DNA from: Hemicentrotus pulcherrimus
Lineage: Eukaryota > Echinodermata > Echinoidea > Camarodonta > Strongylocentrotidae
Assembly: GCA_003118195.1 (NCBI GenBank)
Contig: BEXV01000975.1
Span: forward strand, 69,911-133,910
Reading direction: 5' to 3'
Length of the DNA: 64,000 nucleotides
The notes under the pieces were generated by a model. The model did no database searches, was not told where the DNA came from, and saw only the letters and a list, made by a program, of their open reading frames with translations. Positions within the stretch are counted from its first letter, which is position 1, and each line of letters opens with the position of its first letter. The translations under genes and the position numbers were made by a program. Positions 29,101 to 38,115 of the stretch are shown piece by piece.

Positions 29101-32100
29101 CACTGTCCAGTGAATAGATGTATAAACCACATTTTACTTCTGTGTACTAATTCTTCTATGCACATTTGAAATTTAAGATTCATGAAATTCCCTATATAAA
29201 TCAGATAAACATCGCCTGTTGAGAGCCAGAAGGGTGTTGGCTGTATGCAAAATGATACAAGTGCATGTATGCCCTACTGGCTCTTACATAGAGTTTTAGA
29301 TGGTGAATAAACTTCAGGACATTCCATAATACTTGTTGGGAAATAAAATCATGTATTCTTTTTAATGTATGTCGTGGTTTTACCAGAAGTCGCAAGTCTT
29401 TGTAAAGGGGAGAAGACACTAGTCTTGCTAGAGTTATACTTCATTTGTAATAATATTTCATTTCTCTCTGCTGTATCATCCATTGTAGGTGTGGGATCTG
29501 AACACACTCGAGATCGTACACAGTCTGCAGACAAGTGGGGGCAGTGTCTACTCCATCGCTATCACCAATCACCACATCATCGCTGGAACGTACGAGAATT
29601 GCATACACGTGAGTCAAGACAATCTTTAAAAATATGCCACTATACTAAATGTGCCAAGGATCACACAGTCACCTACCTGAGCCTTAGATCATGTGTGACA
29701 AAGCAAAGGAATCTCATATTAGCCATTTGATCAAGCACAGTATTAAAATATGCATTTTTTAAAATTGTTAATGTAAACTCCAAAATTGAGGCATATTTTG
29801 AGTGCAATAATAACTTGAGAATCCCATTTTCCTAGTGGGGAAAGAACTTTTTATTATCGTACATGTAATCAGTGATAATATGCTCCTTGAAAGTCTGTGC
29901 GTGACACTTGTGATTTCATTGATTTCGACATTTTGACATAATACATCAATTTTAATACTTTTTAGATCACATGATGACCTTTAAAGTCAAGATGTTATTT
30001 TAAACCTGTGTGGAAAATTAGTCTTGCTATTGTCCACTAGATAGGTTATTGTCATGTTTAATTAGGTTTATGAATGGGTCATGGCTAGATAGAGCTTGGG
30101 TTATTGTCATTTTAAAATCTTTCTTGATAAGATCAAATAACCAGAAGGAATTATGTGAGACTGATGCTTGACGTCAAGTGACTCTCGACTTCTTTGTTAA
30201 ATGAAGGGGGAAGGTATCTTAATAATTGTTTTGAACTTACGAGTATATTGAACTTTAAGTGAGATCTAGGTTTATCTTACATTCACTCCGGTCTTTGCTA
30301 TATCACTGTTGTAGAGTTATAGCTTTAGTTGCAAGCTTAGGTACGGTTTAGAATTCAAATGAATCCAGAGTTGAAGTTAAGAACTTGAGTAGTGTTACTA
30401 ATTAACAGCAGAACAGCTGTCCCCCGTTATTACATTTTAACCCTACATGTATATGTATGTTATGTAATGAAAAAAAAGTGATCATGCAATATTTGTATTG
30501 ACAATGTATCACCCTAATCTTGAGATATTCTGTGACTCATGCTTATGTTTGTTCTTTTCTGATGTTTTATTCTACATGAAGGTATGGGATAAGAATGAAT
30601 ACAGCCAAGTAGAGACCCTAACTGGACACGTTGGTACAGTCTATGCTCTAGCAGTCATCAGCGCACCGGGCATGACTAAGGTCTTCAGTGCTTCATATGA
30701 TCGATCATTAAGGGTAAGTAATGATTGTAGATGAGCTGATTGGTGAAAATAAATCCATTTGCAGGCCATATTTCATGAGAATTATTCTCTGTAACAAGTT
30801 ACAATGTTTGATAGGAACTACTGCTTTCGTAAAATTTTAGAAGGTATGATATTATCAGAGATCTATGGCAGTTGTAACTGATAACATGTTTCATCATACG
30901 TGTTGTACATACACTGTTTTGATGGATGAGCATACAAGTTTGGAACCCAACTCTTCTCTAAGTCACCCTTTGAAAATGTATGATGACTGTTTCCAGTAAA
31001 ATGCTTTACCTTTTATGCAAGCAAATCTTTTAAGGTATGATTATTACATTGGTCTCTCAGGATTCAATTACAATTCTGCACTTTACAGTGTACATTCTCC
31101 GCTCCACTGGATGGGGGAGCATTCCAGCCAATCACCTTTTTTTAAGAATACGCATATGCTAATCCAATTACACGGACTATTGCATCTTATCGGGTACACC
31201 CATTTAACTCCAGGGGCGTGTTTCACAAAGATTCTAAGTAGAACTTAACTCTAAGTTGGACTGAAATATTATGGAGAGCCATTTGTAGCCTCATAATGAA
31301 ATATACTAAAAAGCAAAGATCCATGTATTATAGACTTTTCATAAATTCCACATCAAGAACATGAAATCTCCCATGGTAATAGAAAATATGAATAATTTAA
31401 ATCAACGTTTTATGCCTCTTAAACAACTTTTACTAAATATTTCCAAGGATGCTAATGGCTTTCCATAATTTTTAAGTCCAACTTAGAGATAAGTTCAAGT
31501 TAGATTCTTTGTGAAACACCCCCCTGGGTTAAGAGGGGGCAATGTAGATAACATGCCTTGCTCAAGGAACCAAGTATTAAATAATCTTTTACCAATAATA
31601 TTTGTTAATTCCAATTTTAGGTATGGAACATGGAGAATATGATCTGCACCCAGACGCTGATCAGACATCAGGGTAGAGTGGCCTGTCTGGCCGTCTCGAG
31701 AGGGCGCTTGTTTTCAGGAGCCGTGGACAGCTCAGTAAAGGTGGAGTAGAAACCGTGTACATTTGAATGTCTTCATCTTGTTCATGCATGCTGTTTAGAC
31801 CAGGGACCATAATGGAGTGTTTAGAGACTGAAGATTCCCTTATCTGTCTGATATTTTGATTAAAAAAGGCTGGACAAAATATTTTTCTTTAAAACTTTGA
31901 GACACAGATAAAATGAGTCAGTAGCTGGGTGAGCCCACTGCACATTCAGGCATGACAGCTTTGTATTTCATATTAAGCAATTACAACAAAAAAGTCTACA
32001 GGAAAATGCATGCATTTTCAAGGTGAACATCATTTGAAAAGAAAACTCAGTTTTTCCAGAATTTTGGAATAGGAAATGAGAAATGTTGATCACAGTCTAT

Positions 32101-32840
32101 AAGTGATGATTTTACTAAATAATTTCATATGGTGCAAACATGAGCTAGTGCTTCCATTCTGTTGTATACTTTTGGGGAAGAGGGGGGGGGGAGNGTAATG
32201 TAGATGTATACATATATCATTTCACTGTAGTTGTGTATGAAGTTATGTACATTGTGTAGATTGCACTTAGCCACCTGAAAAAGACTCTTCACCATATGTT
32301 TTGTAATAGGGGTCTTGTAAACTCTTTTAGCCCAATTTTTTTGTTACCCATTATTGGAATTTATATCTATTGTTAATGTCCTGCATTATTCTTGAATGTG
32401 TATTCTAATTTTGCTAACTTACCATTCTACCAATTTTGAGACATCCATTAACAATGCCACAAATATGGATAAAAACTTGTATGATGGAATTTTTAAGATG
32501 CTTCCCAGAATGGCATTGTGCAAAAAGAAATTTTATTGGAATCATGGAAAGAAAAAATGACACAAGTTTAATAGAGACGTAACAAATGACTAAATGACCA
32601 AAGATTCCGAAACCTATCCATTGCAATGTAAAGGATTTGGCATTGTTGACTTCATATTCTTTTAATACTTTTTGAGTCATTTGTTGAGAACCACTAGGAC
32701 ATTGTCCAATATGGTAGTTCTTTTGAATTTATTGGTAACGGACTTCAGGCTCTCAGGCAGACAATCTATCTCTTTCATTATAATTTATAATTTACTTTTT
32801 ACTTTGATTCTTGTCTTTATTTTGCTAGGTTTGGCAGTGA
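1..32840 (+). CDS. TRAF7: TRAF7 (E3 ubiquitin ligase with WD40 repeats), 5'-partial, 13 exons seen
   Basis: Joined exons: 1-60, 2065-2140, 2710-2796, 3648-3843, 18188-18229, 18929-19051, 27378-27582, 28196-28235, 28834-29067, 29489-29608, 30582-30713, 31621-31740, 32829-32840, about 482 codons. All junctions are GT..AG with matching phase. In order they encode part of the TRAF-type zinc finger (Cys/His in exons 1-3), a coiled coil (exons 4-6; motif [20 protein letters not shown]) and seven WD40 repeats ending VKVWQ. The order and wording match vertebrate TRAF7, which has N-terminal RING, TRAF zinc finger, coiled coil and WD40 and acts with MEKK3 in JNK/p38 and NF-kB signalling. RING exons lie left of the window. 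Exons 9-13 each begin with Val-Trp, so introns cut at the same spot of successive WD blades. Odd: in-frame TAA at 3681 in exon 4, and Ala replaces the usual Val before Trp in WD1 (IKAWD). The family call is very sure; intactness of this allele is not. Confidence 0.95.
619..674. repeat. Perfect 27-bp inverted repeat, 2-base loop
   Basis: Left arm 619-645 and right arm 648-674 are exact reverse complements around CA at 646-647. The outer end is AGGCCCGAATTC, the inner part AAAGGAGGTTTGT. This is the form of a minimal foldback MITE. Confidence 0.85.
1343..1420. repeat. CT-rich simple repeat
   Basis: Irregular tctc/cctc run in TRAF7 intron 1; it creates spurious open frames on both strands. Confidence 0.85.
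2065..2140 (+). CDS. TRAF7: TRAF7 exon 2 of window (TRAF zinc finger)
   Basis: Acceptor tgtccacag at 2064, donor gtaaga at 2141. The first base completes a Lys codon. It reads [19 protein letters not shown] and on to LKM, with the Cys spacing of a TRAF-type zinc finger, and ends in phase 0. Confidence 0.93.
2141..2709 (+). other. TRAF7 intron (window intron 2)
   Basis: Short GA run near 2285-2297 and a G9 run near 2446. Nothing else recognised. Confidence 0.85.
2710..2796 (+). CDS. TRAF7: TRAF7 exon 3 of window (TRAF zinc finger)
   Basis: Acceptor tttctgcag ends at 2709, donor gtaagc at 2797; 29 codons, phase 0 at both ends. Contains [16 protein letters not shown] and HFVGTQEQ, the Cys/His-rich continuation of the TRAF finger. 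Confidence 0.93.
2844..3004. mobile_element. Foldback MITE-like element
   Basis: Starts GGGCCCCGTTGCTCAAAATT and ends with an imperfect complement (ATGCATAGAGCCAAGGCC). Inside, ACCATTGATG and CATCAACGGT alternate in both orientations, so the whole can fold on itself. No coding capacity; lies in TRAF7 intron 3 (2797-3647), whose remainder holds nothing recognised. Confidence 0.65.
3648..3843 (+). CDS. TRAF7: TRAF7 exon 4 of window (coiled-coil start) with in-frame stop
   Basis: Acceptor cttcag ends at 3647; donor gtaagt at 3844. Reads [11 protein letters not shown], then TAA at 3681-3683, then [18 protein letters not shown], the [12 protein letters not shown] segment and the Ser-Met-Leu-Gly coiled coil. 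Frame on both sides of the stop is the TRAF7 frame. Aligned with the vertebrate protein (CRFEGLK against CA-stop-DSIK) the stop sits where an aromatic residue is expected, so one change from TAC (Tyr) would explain it. The first in-frame Met after it is at 3738. It is either an assembly error or a nonsense allele. Confidence 0.88.
3883..4250 (+). pseudogene. Decayed tandem copies of the 3' part of TRAF7 exon 4, interrupted by a SINE
   Basis: Exon 4 bases from 3763 (AGATTGGTTTCCTGCGCTCC) plus the donor and following intron recur at 3883 (AGATTAGTTTCCTGTGCTCC), a spacing of 120. That second copy breaks off at about 3903 and resumes at about 4118 (GCAAGCTCTTTGAGAGGGTG), after a SINE body. It then reads on through a degraded donor region to a third partial start at 4211 (AGATAGGTTTCATGCGCTCG), ending near 4250. 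The second copy carries TGA in the exon frame (GAT TGA CTG), so it is non-coding. This is visible by direct comparison with exon 4. Confidence 0.85.
3904..4110 (+). mobile_element. tRNA-derived SINE, 5'-truncated
   Basis: Body CACTAATGTCCTTAGGCAAG through TACACCCAGG and GGTACC matches the body of the SINE at 33.7 kb. It ends GTGCTATATAAATATC, then ATTATTATT. The tRNA-like head is missing. It sits inside the decayed second copy of TRAF7 exon 4. Confidence 0.65.
8815..9215 (+). repeat. Polypyrimidine tract
   Basis: About 400 bases almost only C and T, broken by an A-rich patch near 9056-9075, ending in repeated CTCTCTCCCT units. It yields spurious Ser/Pro/Leu-rich open frames. Confidence 0.85.
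13475..13530 (+). repeat. (CT)n microsatellite
   Basis: Near-pure CT dinucleotide run with a few T interruptions. Confidence 0.9.
14095..14140 (+). repeat. (CT)n microsatellite
   Basis: CT run preceded by a short TGTC repeat. Confidence 0.9.
18188..18229 (+). CDS. TRAF7: TRAF7 exon 5 of window (coiled coil)
   Basis: Acceptor tctctctacag ends at 18187; donor gtaagt at 18230. With the single base carried from exon 4 it reads [14 protein letters not shown] and leaves one base. It is a 42-base exon between introns of 14.3 kb and 0.7 kb. The Met codon at 18193 is in frame. Confidence 0.88.
18929..19051 (+). CDS. TRAF7: TRAF7 exon 6 of window (coiled coil end)
   Basis: Acceptor atccacag ends at 18928; donor gtaaga at 19052. 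Reads [14 protein letters not shown], then [16 protein letters not shown]. The INARLN motif before the WD40 domain is characteristic of TRAF7. Enters and leaves in phase 1. Confidence 0.93.
20226..20318. other. Assembly gap (93 N)
   Basis: Unbroken run of N. It truncates the first unit of the local repeat array. Confidence 0.99.
20319..21120. repeat. Diverged tandem array, about 340-bp unit, three copies
   Basis: The phrase CCCTTGATGTGTTCACATCT at about 20378 recurs as CCCTTGAGATGTTCACATCT at about 20731 and more weakly near 21055. Each is followed by GATCTATTCCAT-like sequence, and the first two then by CAGTATA..TAACTTTGT. Spacing is about 353 and 327. Confidence 0.7.
24505..24565. repeat. 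GA-rich simple repeat
   Basis: Purine-only run of gaga/ggga, ending in a G7 stretch. Confidence 0.85.
26993..27305. mobile_element. Palindromic MITE, copy 1
   Basis: GGGGGGTGTTTCACAAAGAT at the left end is answered by ATCTTTGTGAAACACCCCCC at the right end. Next inward, CTAAGTTGGACTTAAAA pairs with TTTTTAAGTCCAACTTAG. About 310 bp with no coding frame, about 70 bp before TRAF7 exon 7. Confidence 0.85.
27378..27582 (+). CDS. TRAF7: TRAF7 exon 7 of window (WD40 repeats 1-2)
   Basis: Acceptor ctctctag ends at 27377; donor gtaggt at 27583. Reads [44 protein letters not shown], and [16 protein letters not shown]. These are two GH-started WD40 blades. The first WD dipeptide is preceded by Ala instead of the usual Val. 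Confidence 0.96.
27614..27905. mobile_element. Palindromic MITE, copy 2
   Basis: Same family: GTTTTTCACAAAGACTAAGA at the left and TCTTAGTCTTTGTGAAACAC at the right. Arms continue with GGACTTAACTATGGCAGGCC pairing with GGCCTGCCATAGTTAAGTCC. The arms are longer and better matched than in copy 1. It lies in the intron after exon 7. Confidence 0.85.
28196..28235 (+). CDS. TRAF7: TRAF7 exon 8 of window (WD40 repeat 2 end)
   Basis: Acceptor cgcaaacag ends at 28195; donor gtaagt at 28236. Reads [14 protein letters not shown] and ends in phase 0, so the blade's closing VW lies in the next exon. Confidence 0.94.
28346..28503. repeat. Dispersed repeat with CCTGTCTA ends
   Basis: CCACCTGTCTACAAAGACC at one end and GCTATAGACAGGT at the other, with an internal second CTACAAAGACCACCTGTCC. 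A related sequence is at 47264-47338. Lies in the TRAF7 intron 28236-28833, otherwise plain apart from a GA run near 28530-28595. Confidence 0.6.
28834..29067 (+). CDS. TRAF7: TRAF7 exon 9 of window (WD40 repeats 3-4)
   Basis: Acceptor gatttag ends at 28833; donor gtaagg at 29068; 78 codons, phase 0. Reads [54 protein letters not shown] and SGSYQTIK. Confidence 0.96.
29222..29288. repeat. Small foldback repeat with GAGCCAGAAGGG ends
   Basis: GAGCCAGAAGGGTGTT at the left and ATGCCCTACTGGCTC at the right. Related copies lie at about 19389-19440 and 21770-21832. About 65 bp, in the TRAF7 intron 29068-29488. Confidence 0.55.
29489..29608 (+). CDS. TRAF7: TRAF7 exon 10 of window (WD40 repeat 5)
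   Basis: Acceptor cattgtag ends at 29488; donor gtgagt at 29609; 40 codons, phase 0. Reads [20 protein letters not shown], then [16 protein letters not shown]. Confidence 0.96.
29609..30581 (+). other. TRAF7 intron 29609-30581
   Basis: AT-rich intron; no repeat or exon recognised. Confidence 0.8.
30582..30713 (+). CDS. TRAF7: TRAF7 exon 11 of window (WD40 repeat 6)
   Basis: Acceptor acatgaag ends at 30581; donor gtaagt at 30714; 44 codons, phase 0. Reads [20 protein letters not shown], then [13 protein letters not shown]. Confidence 0.96.
31212..31526. mobile_element. Palindromic MITE, copy 3
   Basis: GGGGCGTGTTTCACAAAGAT at the left and TCTTTGTGAAACACCCCCC at the right, with CTAAGTTGGACT answered by AGTCCAACTTAGA. 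Very close to copy 1, including the internal Ile-free core. Lies in the TRAF7 intron 30714-31620, about 95 bp before exon 12. Confidence 0.85.
31621..31740 (+). CDS. TRAF7: TRAF7 exon 12 of window (WD40 repeat 7)
   Basis: Acceptor ccaattttag ends at 31620; 40 codons reading [20 protein letters not shown], then [13 protein letters not shown]. The donor at 31741 is gtggag, weaker than the others. If it is not spliced the frame reads Val-Glu-stop at once (tag 31747-31749). Confidence 0.92.
31741..32828 (+). other. TRAF7 last intron
   Basis: Starts with the weak donor gtggag. A G-rich run with an unresolved base stands near 32180-32196. No repeat recognised. Confidence 0.75.
32829..32840 (+). 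CDS. TRAF7: TRAF7 last coding exon (Val-Trp-Gln-stop)
   Basis: Acceptor tttgctag ends at 32828; then gtt tgg cag tga. It restores the VKVW ending seen in other TRAF7 proteins, which favours this splice over read-through of exon 12. Only three residues and the stop are coding; the rest is 3' UTR. Confidence 0.8.
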   Translation, partial: VWQ

Positions 32841-35800
32841 GATGATGACACTAGGATATGTTTGAGATGTCAGACGTCATTCCGAGCCGGAAAGAGAACA
32901 AGAGGTCAAAGGTCATACCTGCTGACCTTGTAGTGCATTGGACATTGGAGTTGTGTATACAAGGGATGCTTGAAAGAAGGAATTTTTCTTCTTTCCTGTG
33001 CCCCCTTTTTGGTATGAGAGAGTTTTTAGTGTTTTTTTGGTAGAATTTTATAGATGTTTAAGGAGGTAATTGCTGGTATTCTTCACAATACTGAAAATGT
33101 GGAAAACCAGTGATTCTTTTTATATATTTGTGAGGTAAAACAAAAATGAATGAAGATTTGTTATTTCAAGGATTGTTCTACACATGCAAAATTTGGCAAT
33201 TGAATGAGAGCAAAGAATTAAGGATGAAATAAAGGAAAAGACATACATGTGTGTTGTGAGTCTCAGTATTTCTGTACACAAGTTGAAATGCCCTTTGTAT
33301 TGTCATTAAGAAACCCCAATAAAACACTGCTCTTTGTGAAGAGCACAGCATTCCGAAGCCGGATCTGAATATATCAAGAAAGAAAAGGTCCAATGGATAC
33401 TAAGTCGAAAGAATTGTAGATAGAAACTGAATGTTGGCCACGAGAAGGTTGACATCTCTAAGACATGTCCACTGTTACTCAGTCGTTCCCTGCCTACCAC
33501 TGATGCTGTACACAACTGTCCTTTTTTTCCCCTTTAATAAATCTATATTTTAGCCCTTTAAGGATGTAATTCCGCAGTTATGTTCATGTGAACCTTAGCT
33601 ATGCAGGACTAGCTGAGCTGGGTATTTATTTTCCAGGCACAGTGAATGGAGTCCCTGTCCTTTAAAACGATGGACATACATTTATGCAATGGTTAGTCAA
33701 TAAAGGTGTGGTGGTCTGGTGGATATGTCACCTAACTGTAGATCACAAGGTTCTAGGTTCAAATCCCAGCCTGTCACTAATGCCCTTTGGCATGACGTTA
33801 ATCTACATTTTCCACTCCCCACCCAAGTCCTAATGGTACCCGATATGCTTGAGCGCTACTTACTTTGGCAGCTTCCGTACTTCAGCTATAACCAGGGTAA
33901 TAATGTCTTACTGTCATGAGCGTCATTGCATGACTGTTACGAGTGCTATATAAGTGGCCATAGTTAGTATTAATAATCATGTTGACAGCAGTGTTCATTT
34001 ATGATAAAAAAAAATGTAAATTTGAAGTTTTACAAGAAGTAAAGAACTTACGTATTGTTGGTGTTGAATCAAAGTCTACATGATGAATCCCTCCAAACAT
34101 TTATTTATAGGACAGCTAATGGAACAGAACAATGTTGCTCGGTAATCAAAAGGATGCAATTATAAAAAATATAAAACATTTAATAAGATTCCTCTATTAC
34201 AAGGAGAAATGTAATATATAGACTAAACTTATTCTCTGTGTAGGACTCGGTCTAATGACTTACCAGGGCATTATAATAGTGTGCCATTTACTTGAAGCAA
34301 ACTCCCACCTGTTTGATGAGTTCTGTTGTTGTTTTTTAAAGCAACTCATACATCAGACATATTTCCTGTATATTTCCTGTATTAGAATTCCATTATAGTA
34401 GATATAAAGCTATTTATTCTTGTATAGTAATTTCTTTATCTTTTAAGATGTTGATCATTTTTATTTCAGCATTTATGTTAATTTATGTACATTTCAAATA
34501 CTCAAATGAGGGCAAAACCCAATTGGTGAGATGTGCAAATAAGGATTTATGTTTACATTTGCCAATTTGATATTTATTGACTATTAAATAAACATTTAAC
34601 AACATTACAATGATAATAACTTATGGTATCTAACAACAATTACAGTTACAAAAGCATTTCTTTCTGGAGGGGGGGGGGGGAGAATTGCATTATAGTGGGT
34701 ATCTTTGTTCAAGTGGAAGAATTCAAGTTTATAATGCACTCTCCTGTGCAAGAGTTTCTGATGAACATTTTTGAACAAACATACTCATGGATCTTTTTCC
34801 TTTTCCCCATATATTTACAGTAATGTATAAGAAATTTATAACCATATTCTTAACTTATATATTAAAACCGATGTATACAACTTCATATCCATGTATTTGT
34901 TTGTTTTTGGATGGGGGCTTCGTATGTACCGATATTCATATTTGTGTATGTACAGTAGATGAAAGTTCACCCCCCCCCCCAGCCCAACAATACAAAACAA
35001 AATGGGGATAACACAGATGTGGGACATTTTTTGTAAATGTTCAACTGTGACAATGGTATCATTGTACTGATATATCCAATAATGATGAACTGAATTGCTT
35101 TTTTTTTTTCATTGATGGTTATTTTTGTATATTTGGATCATGATTTGCAATCTATAAAAAAAAAAATAGTCGCAAAGTGAACACAAAAAGAGAGCATTAT
35201 CTTTCATGTATTTGAATGCAGTTGAATTGTAGATGATATCTCAGAAGAAATTTGTTAGAAAACAGTGAAATAGAAAGGATATACTTACATGAGAAACAAT
35301 GAAGTCTTTAATTTCTAATTTAGATATGGCTAATAATGTTTTTAAGATATTGGAAGGAAGATGTATTATTTAATATATTTGTACAGGTGAATATTAAGAT
35401 GAAAATTATGTGTATATAGATTATGATCCTTAACAAATACATTTTTATGTCAACTATAAAAATATCTTTTGCTAGTGAGGACAATATTTTGAATTACATG
35501 TATTTGAAAGAGGAATTTCTTGAACTTTCTCTCCAACATCGTTTTCTGCTATTTTGTTTAACTTGAAATTTTTTGTTTTATATTTGCCTTATGGACTTTA
35601 ACCCCATTCTGGAAAAAACACTTATTCATTCTTGCAAATATAAACATAAATACATTGTGATTTTTCAATTATCATTGCTCAAGATTATTTTTAATTTTTG
35701 GAGAGTGTCACAGACATTGTATTGATATTTAGTTGTACAAAAGTATAAATTCATCATTTTCTTACATTTTACAAACGATCATAACATTAATGGTGCATGA

Positions 35801-36830
35801 TAGATTAAATAATTTTTGTATCTGGTGCTGTAGTAAACAAGAATTTTAATGCAAGTCGTATCATCAACATTTTTCAACCATAGTATGTATTTTGATTTAT
35901 ACTTGTCCCATCAAGTCAATGATATTAATTCAATTCGGGTACATACATGAATATCATTTTGCTACTAATAGCGATATAGGTATAAAAGTCAAGCCGGAAA
36001 CTTGGTAATTGTAGTTACACATATTAGACATTGCAAGTGACACAAGAGAGTAGTTTGAATGAATTTGGTCTTCCTCAGTTATCTATGCTTTCATTCTGGC
36101 ATCTAATTTTGTGGTCCTTGGTGCCTTACTTTCATATAGGTACATAATATTCTAGTCTCTCTCACATGATATACATTTGCATACATGAACAATTGTTCAT
36201 GTACATTTATGAAAACATATATTTACATTTTCCAGAAGTTTTTGTTTTGCTTACCAGAATTTTGTTTATTACTAACCAACAAATTCCTGAAGAAAACAGT
36301 TTCCATTAAAGTAATAAATATGCATATTATATTTCACATGCATTTAAAATCATGAACTAAAATTCAACCATATTAAGAAAGCATTATGGTCACAGTTAAA
36401 TGTAAAACATTCAAATGAAATCAGGACCACTACATTAAATTTAGGTCAGCGATTTAGATGACCGAGTATCGTTTCATTCAGTCAATACACCAACGGTTTA
36501 TTAATCAATATTTTCTGTGTGCCTTTGATATCATTTGTAAAAACATTTTTAAACAAAAGATGTTAGTGTCCTTCAATATGTCATAAATGGTATTACAGAA
36601 TGAAATCATCAAATGTTTTCAATCGTGTCAATATGATTGCAGGGCCCTCTGGAAAAAAAAATTATTTATACTGATGAGGCTACCCTGGGTAAACAAGACA
36701 TTACTTTTTTGTATTGTCACCATCCACAAGAAATGTTAGGTGTAATAGGATTTGTATGTATTGATATGTATTGTATTTCTAGTAAAAGTACTATGCAATA
36801 AAAGTTTTTGATTAGGTTGGATAGTATGAA
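32841..36830 (+). other. TRAF7 3' UTR and downstream flank
   Basis: Follows the TRAF7 stop. AATAAA hexamers are at 33536-33541, 36797-36802 and 36945-36950, so the UTR may end near 33.56 kb or run to about 36.8 kb. It holds a tRNA-derived SINE near 33.7-33.98 kb, and from about 35.38 kb it overlaps repeat block A, which recurs beyond TLR-a. Otherwise AT-rich with no coding signal. Confidence 0.45.
33704..33977 (+). mobile_element. tRNA-derived SINE with intact B box
   Basis: Head GTGGTGGTCTGGTGGATATG resembles a tRNA A-box region, and GGTTCAAATCC at 33756-33766 is a perfect pol III B box. The body contains CACTAATGCCCTTTGGCA, CACCCAAG and GGTACC. The tail has GTGCTATATAAGTGG then TTAATAAT. 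It lies in the TRAF7 3' UTR or flank. Lack of a clean cloverleaf and its other copies argue for a SINE, not a tRNA gene. Confidence 0.8.
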
Positions 36831-37765
36831 TTAAGCTGAGCAACTAATATGTAGGTATTTCAAGTTATTAAAGTCATTTAAATTTTTTCGAAATACTTCT
36901 GAAATGCATGTATGCAACTGGTGTATTTTTTGTACAAAGAACACAATAAAAGAAGATAATGGAAATCATCACACGCTCGACTTTTCTGCTCATTATTTCA
37001 AAATTCTACTTCTATTATTTTCATCATTATAGGCAAGTTAGAATCACTTCATGTCATGCACATAGTTGAATAATCAGTACAAAACAAAACATGATATATT
37101 TTCAAGAAAATTACATTTGACTCAAGTATATGAGTCAAGCACCTCGTTACATGTAGGTGAAGTGTGACATTCATACAAATTATAACAGACAACAACAGCT
37201 TCACATTATTGATTTCCATAACTCTTGCTTTTAAGTCTATATTAAAAATTATCAAAATTGTATTCATTTTTTTGAAAGGATGAGGGTATCTTGAATTGAG
37301 GGGAATATCTAAATAACAGAGAAGAACAGGTTCAGATTACTTATTTTCCATAAATCTACCTTTTAAAATCTATATTAAAAATCATTACACAAAATATATT
37401 TTGACAGCATGAGGATATCTTAATTTGAGGGGAATATCTAAATTCCTTTTCAGTCACTGGACTTTTAAAAGCAAGACAGGTCCTCCTATCATAACTGTTC
37501 ACATGTACATGGCTTTTGTGACTTTTAAAGAGTATGCTATAAATAATGATAATCTTTAGAATACAACAAAGAAAAGTAGACATTAAATATACACAAAGGC
37601 ATTGATGAAACACAAAACACTTGTTTCATACAAATCTGCATACATAAAATCACTCTTATTTTAAAAGATGTTGGAAAATGAAAAATAAAACATACAGAAT
37701 ATTTTGGATTCCACCTGAATTTTGGAGTAACTAATCAATTGAAAGAAAAACATCCCTGGCAGTTT
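35380..37765 (+). repeat. Direct repeat block A
   Basis: Readably homologous over its length to 42550-44820 in the same order and orientation. Anchors include AGCGATTTAGATGACCGAGT with CGTTTCATTCAGTCAATACA (about 36450 and 43530), ATTAATCAATATTTTCTGTG, GGCTACCCTGGGTAAACAAG and TTCCTTTTCAGTCACTGGAC (about 37442 and 44520). Carries an AATAAA at 36797 conserved in the copy (43870). No coding frame. Confidence 0.85.
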
Positions 37766-38115
37766 CAAGAGTGAATATCAACACTAAGCCTACATGTAAA
37801 AAAAAATGTCTCTGGTCTCTTTCCATAAGAACAAAGTTTGAATGGCCTTAAAATCAATTAATTGCAAGTTTTCCGCATCTAAGTTTCACTCAGGATGAGC
37901 TACAAACTTCCTGTTTAGATAAGATTACAGATGTGAAAATGTAGGATAAATTTCAAACAACTTTAAAGCAAGCATGCGTTTTTGGCAAGGTTTTATGTAC
38001 AATTTTTCTTGTTACAATTGGAAGAAAAATACACTTTTAAACAACATTAAAACTTTGAATGACATTTGACTATGCATGAATAGTAGATATGGACAGGGAT
38101 CTGTATATTGGTTTC
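37766..38115 (+). other. Distal 5' flank of TLR-a (block B), shared with TLR-b
   Basis: AGAACAAAGTTTGAATGGCC, then CATCTAAGTTTCACTCAGGA and GAGCTACAAACTTCCTGTTT, recur at 57823-57925 upstream of TLR-b. The TATGCATGAATA and GGGATCTGTATAT pieces near 38073-38108 recur near 58073-58115. Confidence 0.8.

Noticed and set aside
33704..33785. Possible tRNA gene
   Set aside because: A- and B-box-like sequences are present, but there is no clean cloverleaf and the body recurs in other copies; a SINE fits better.
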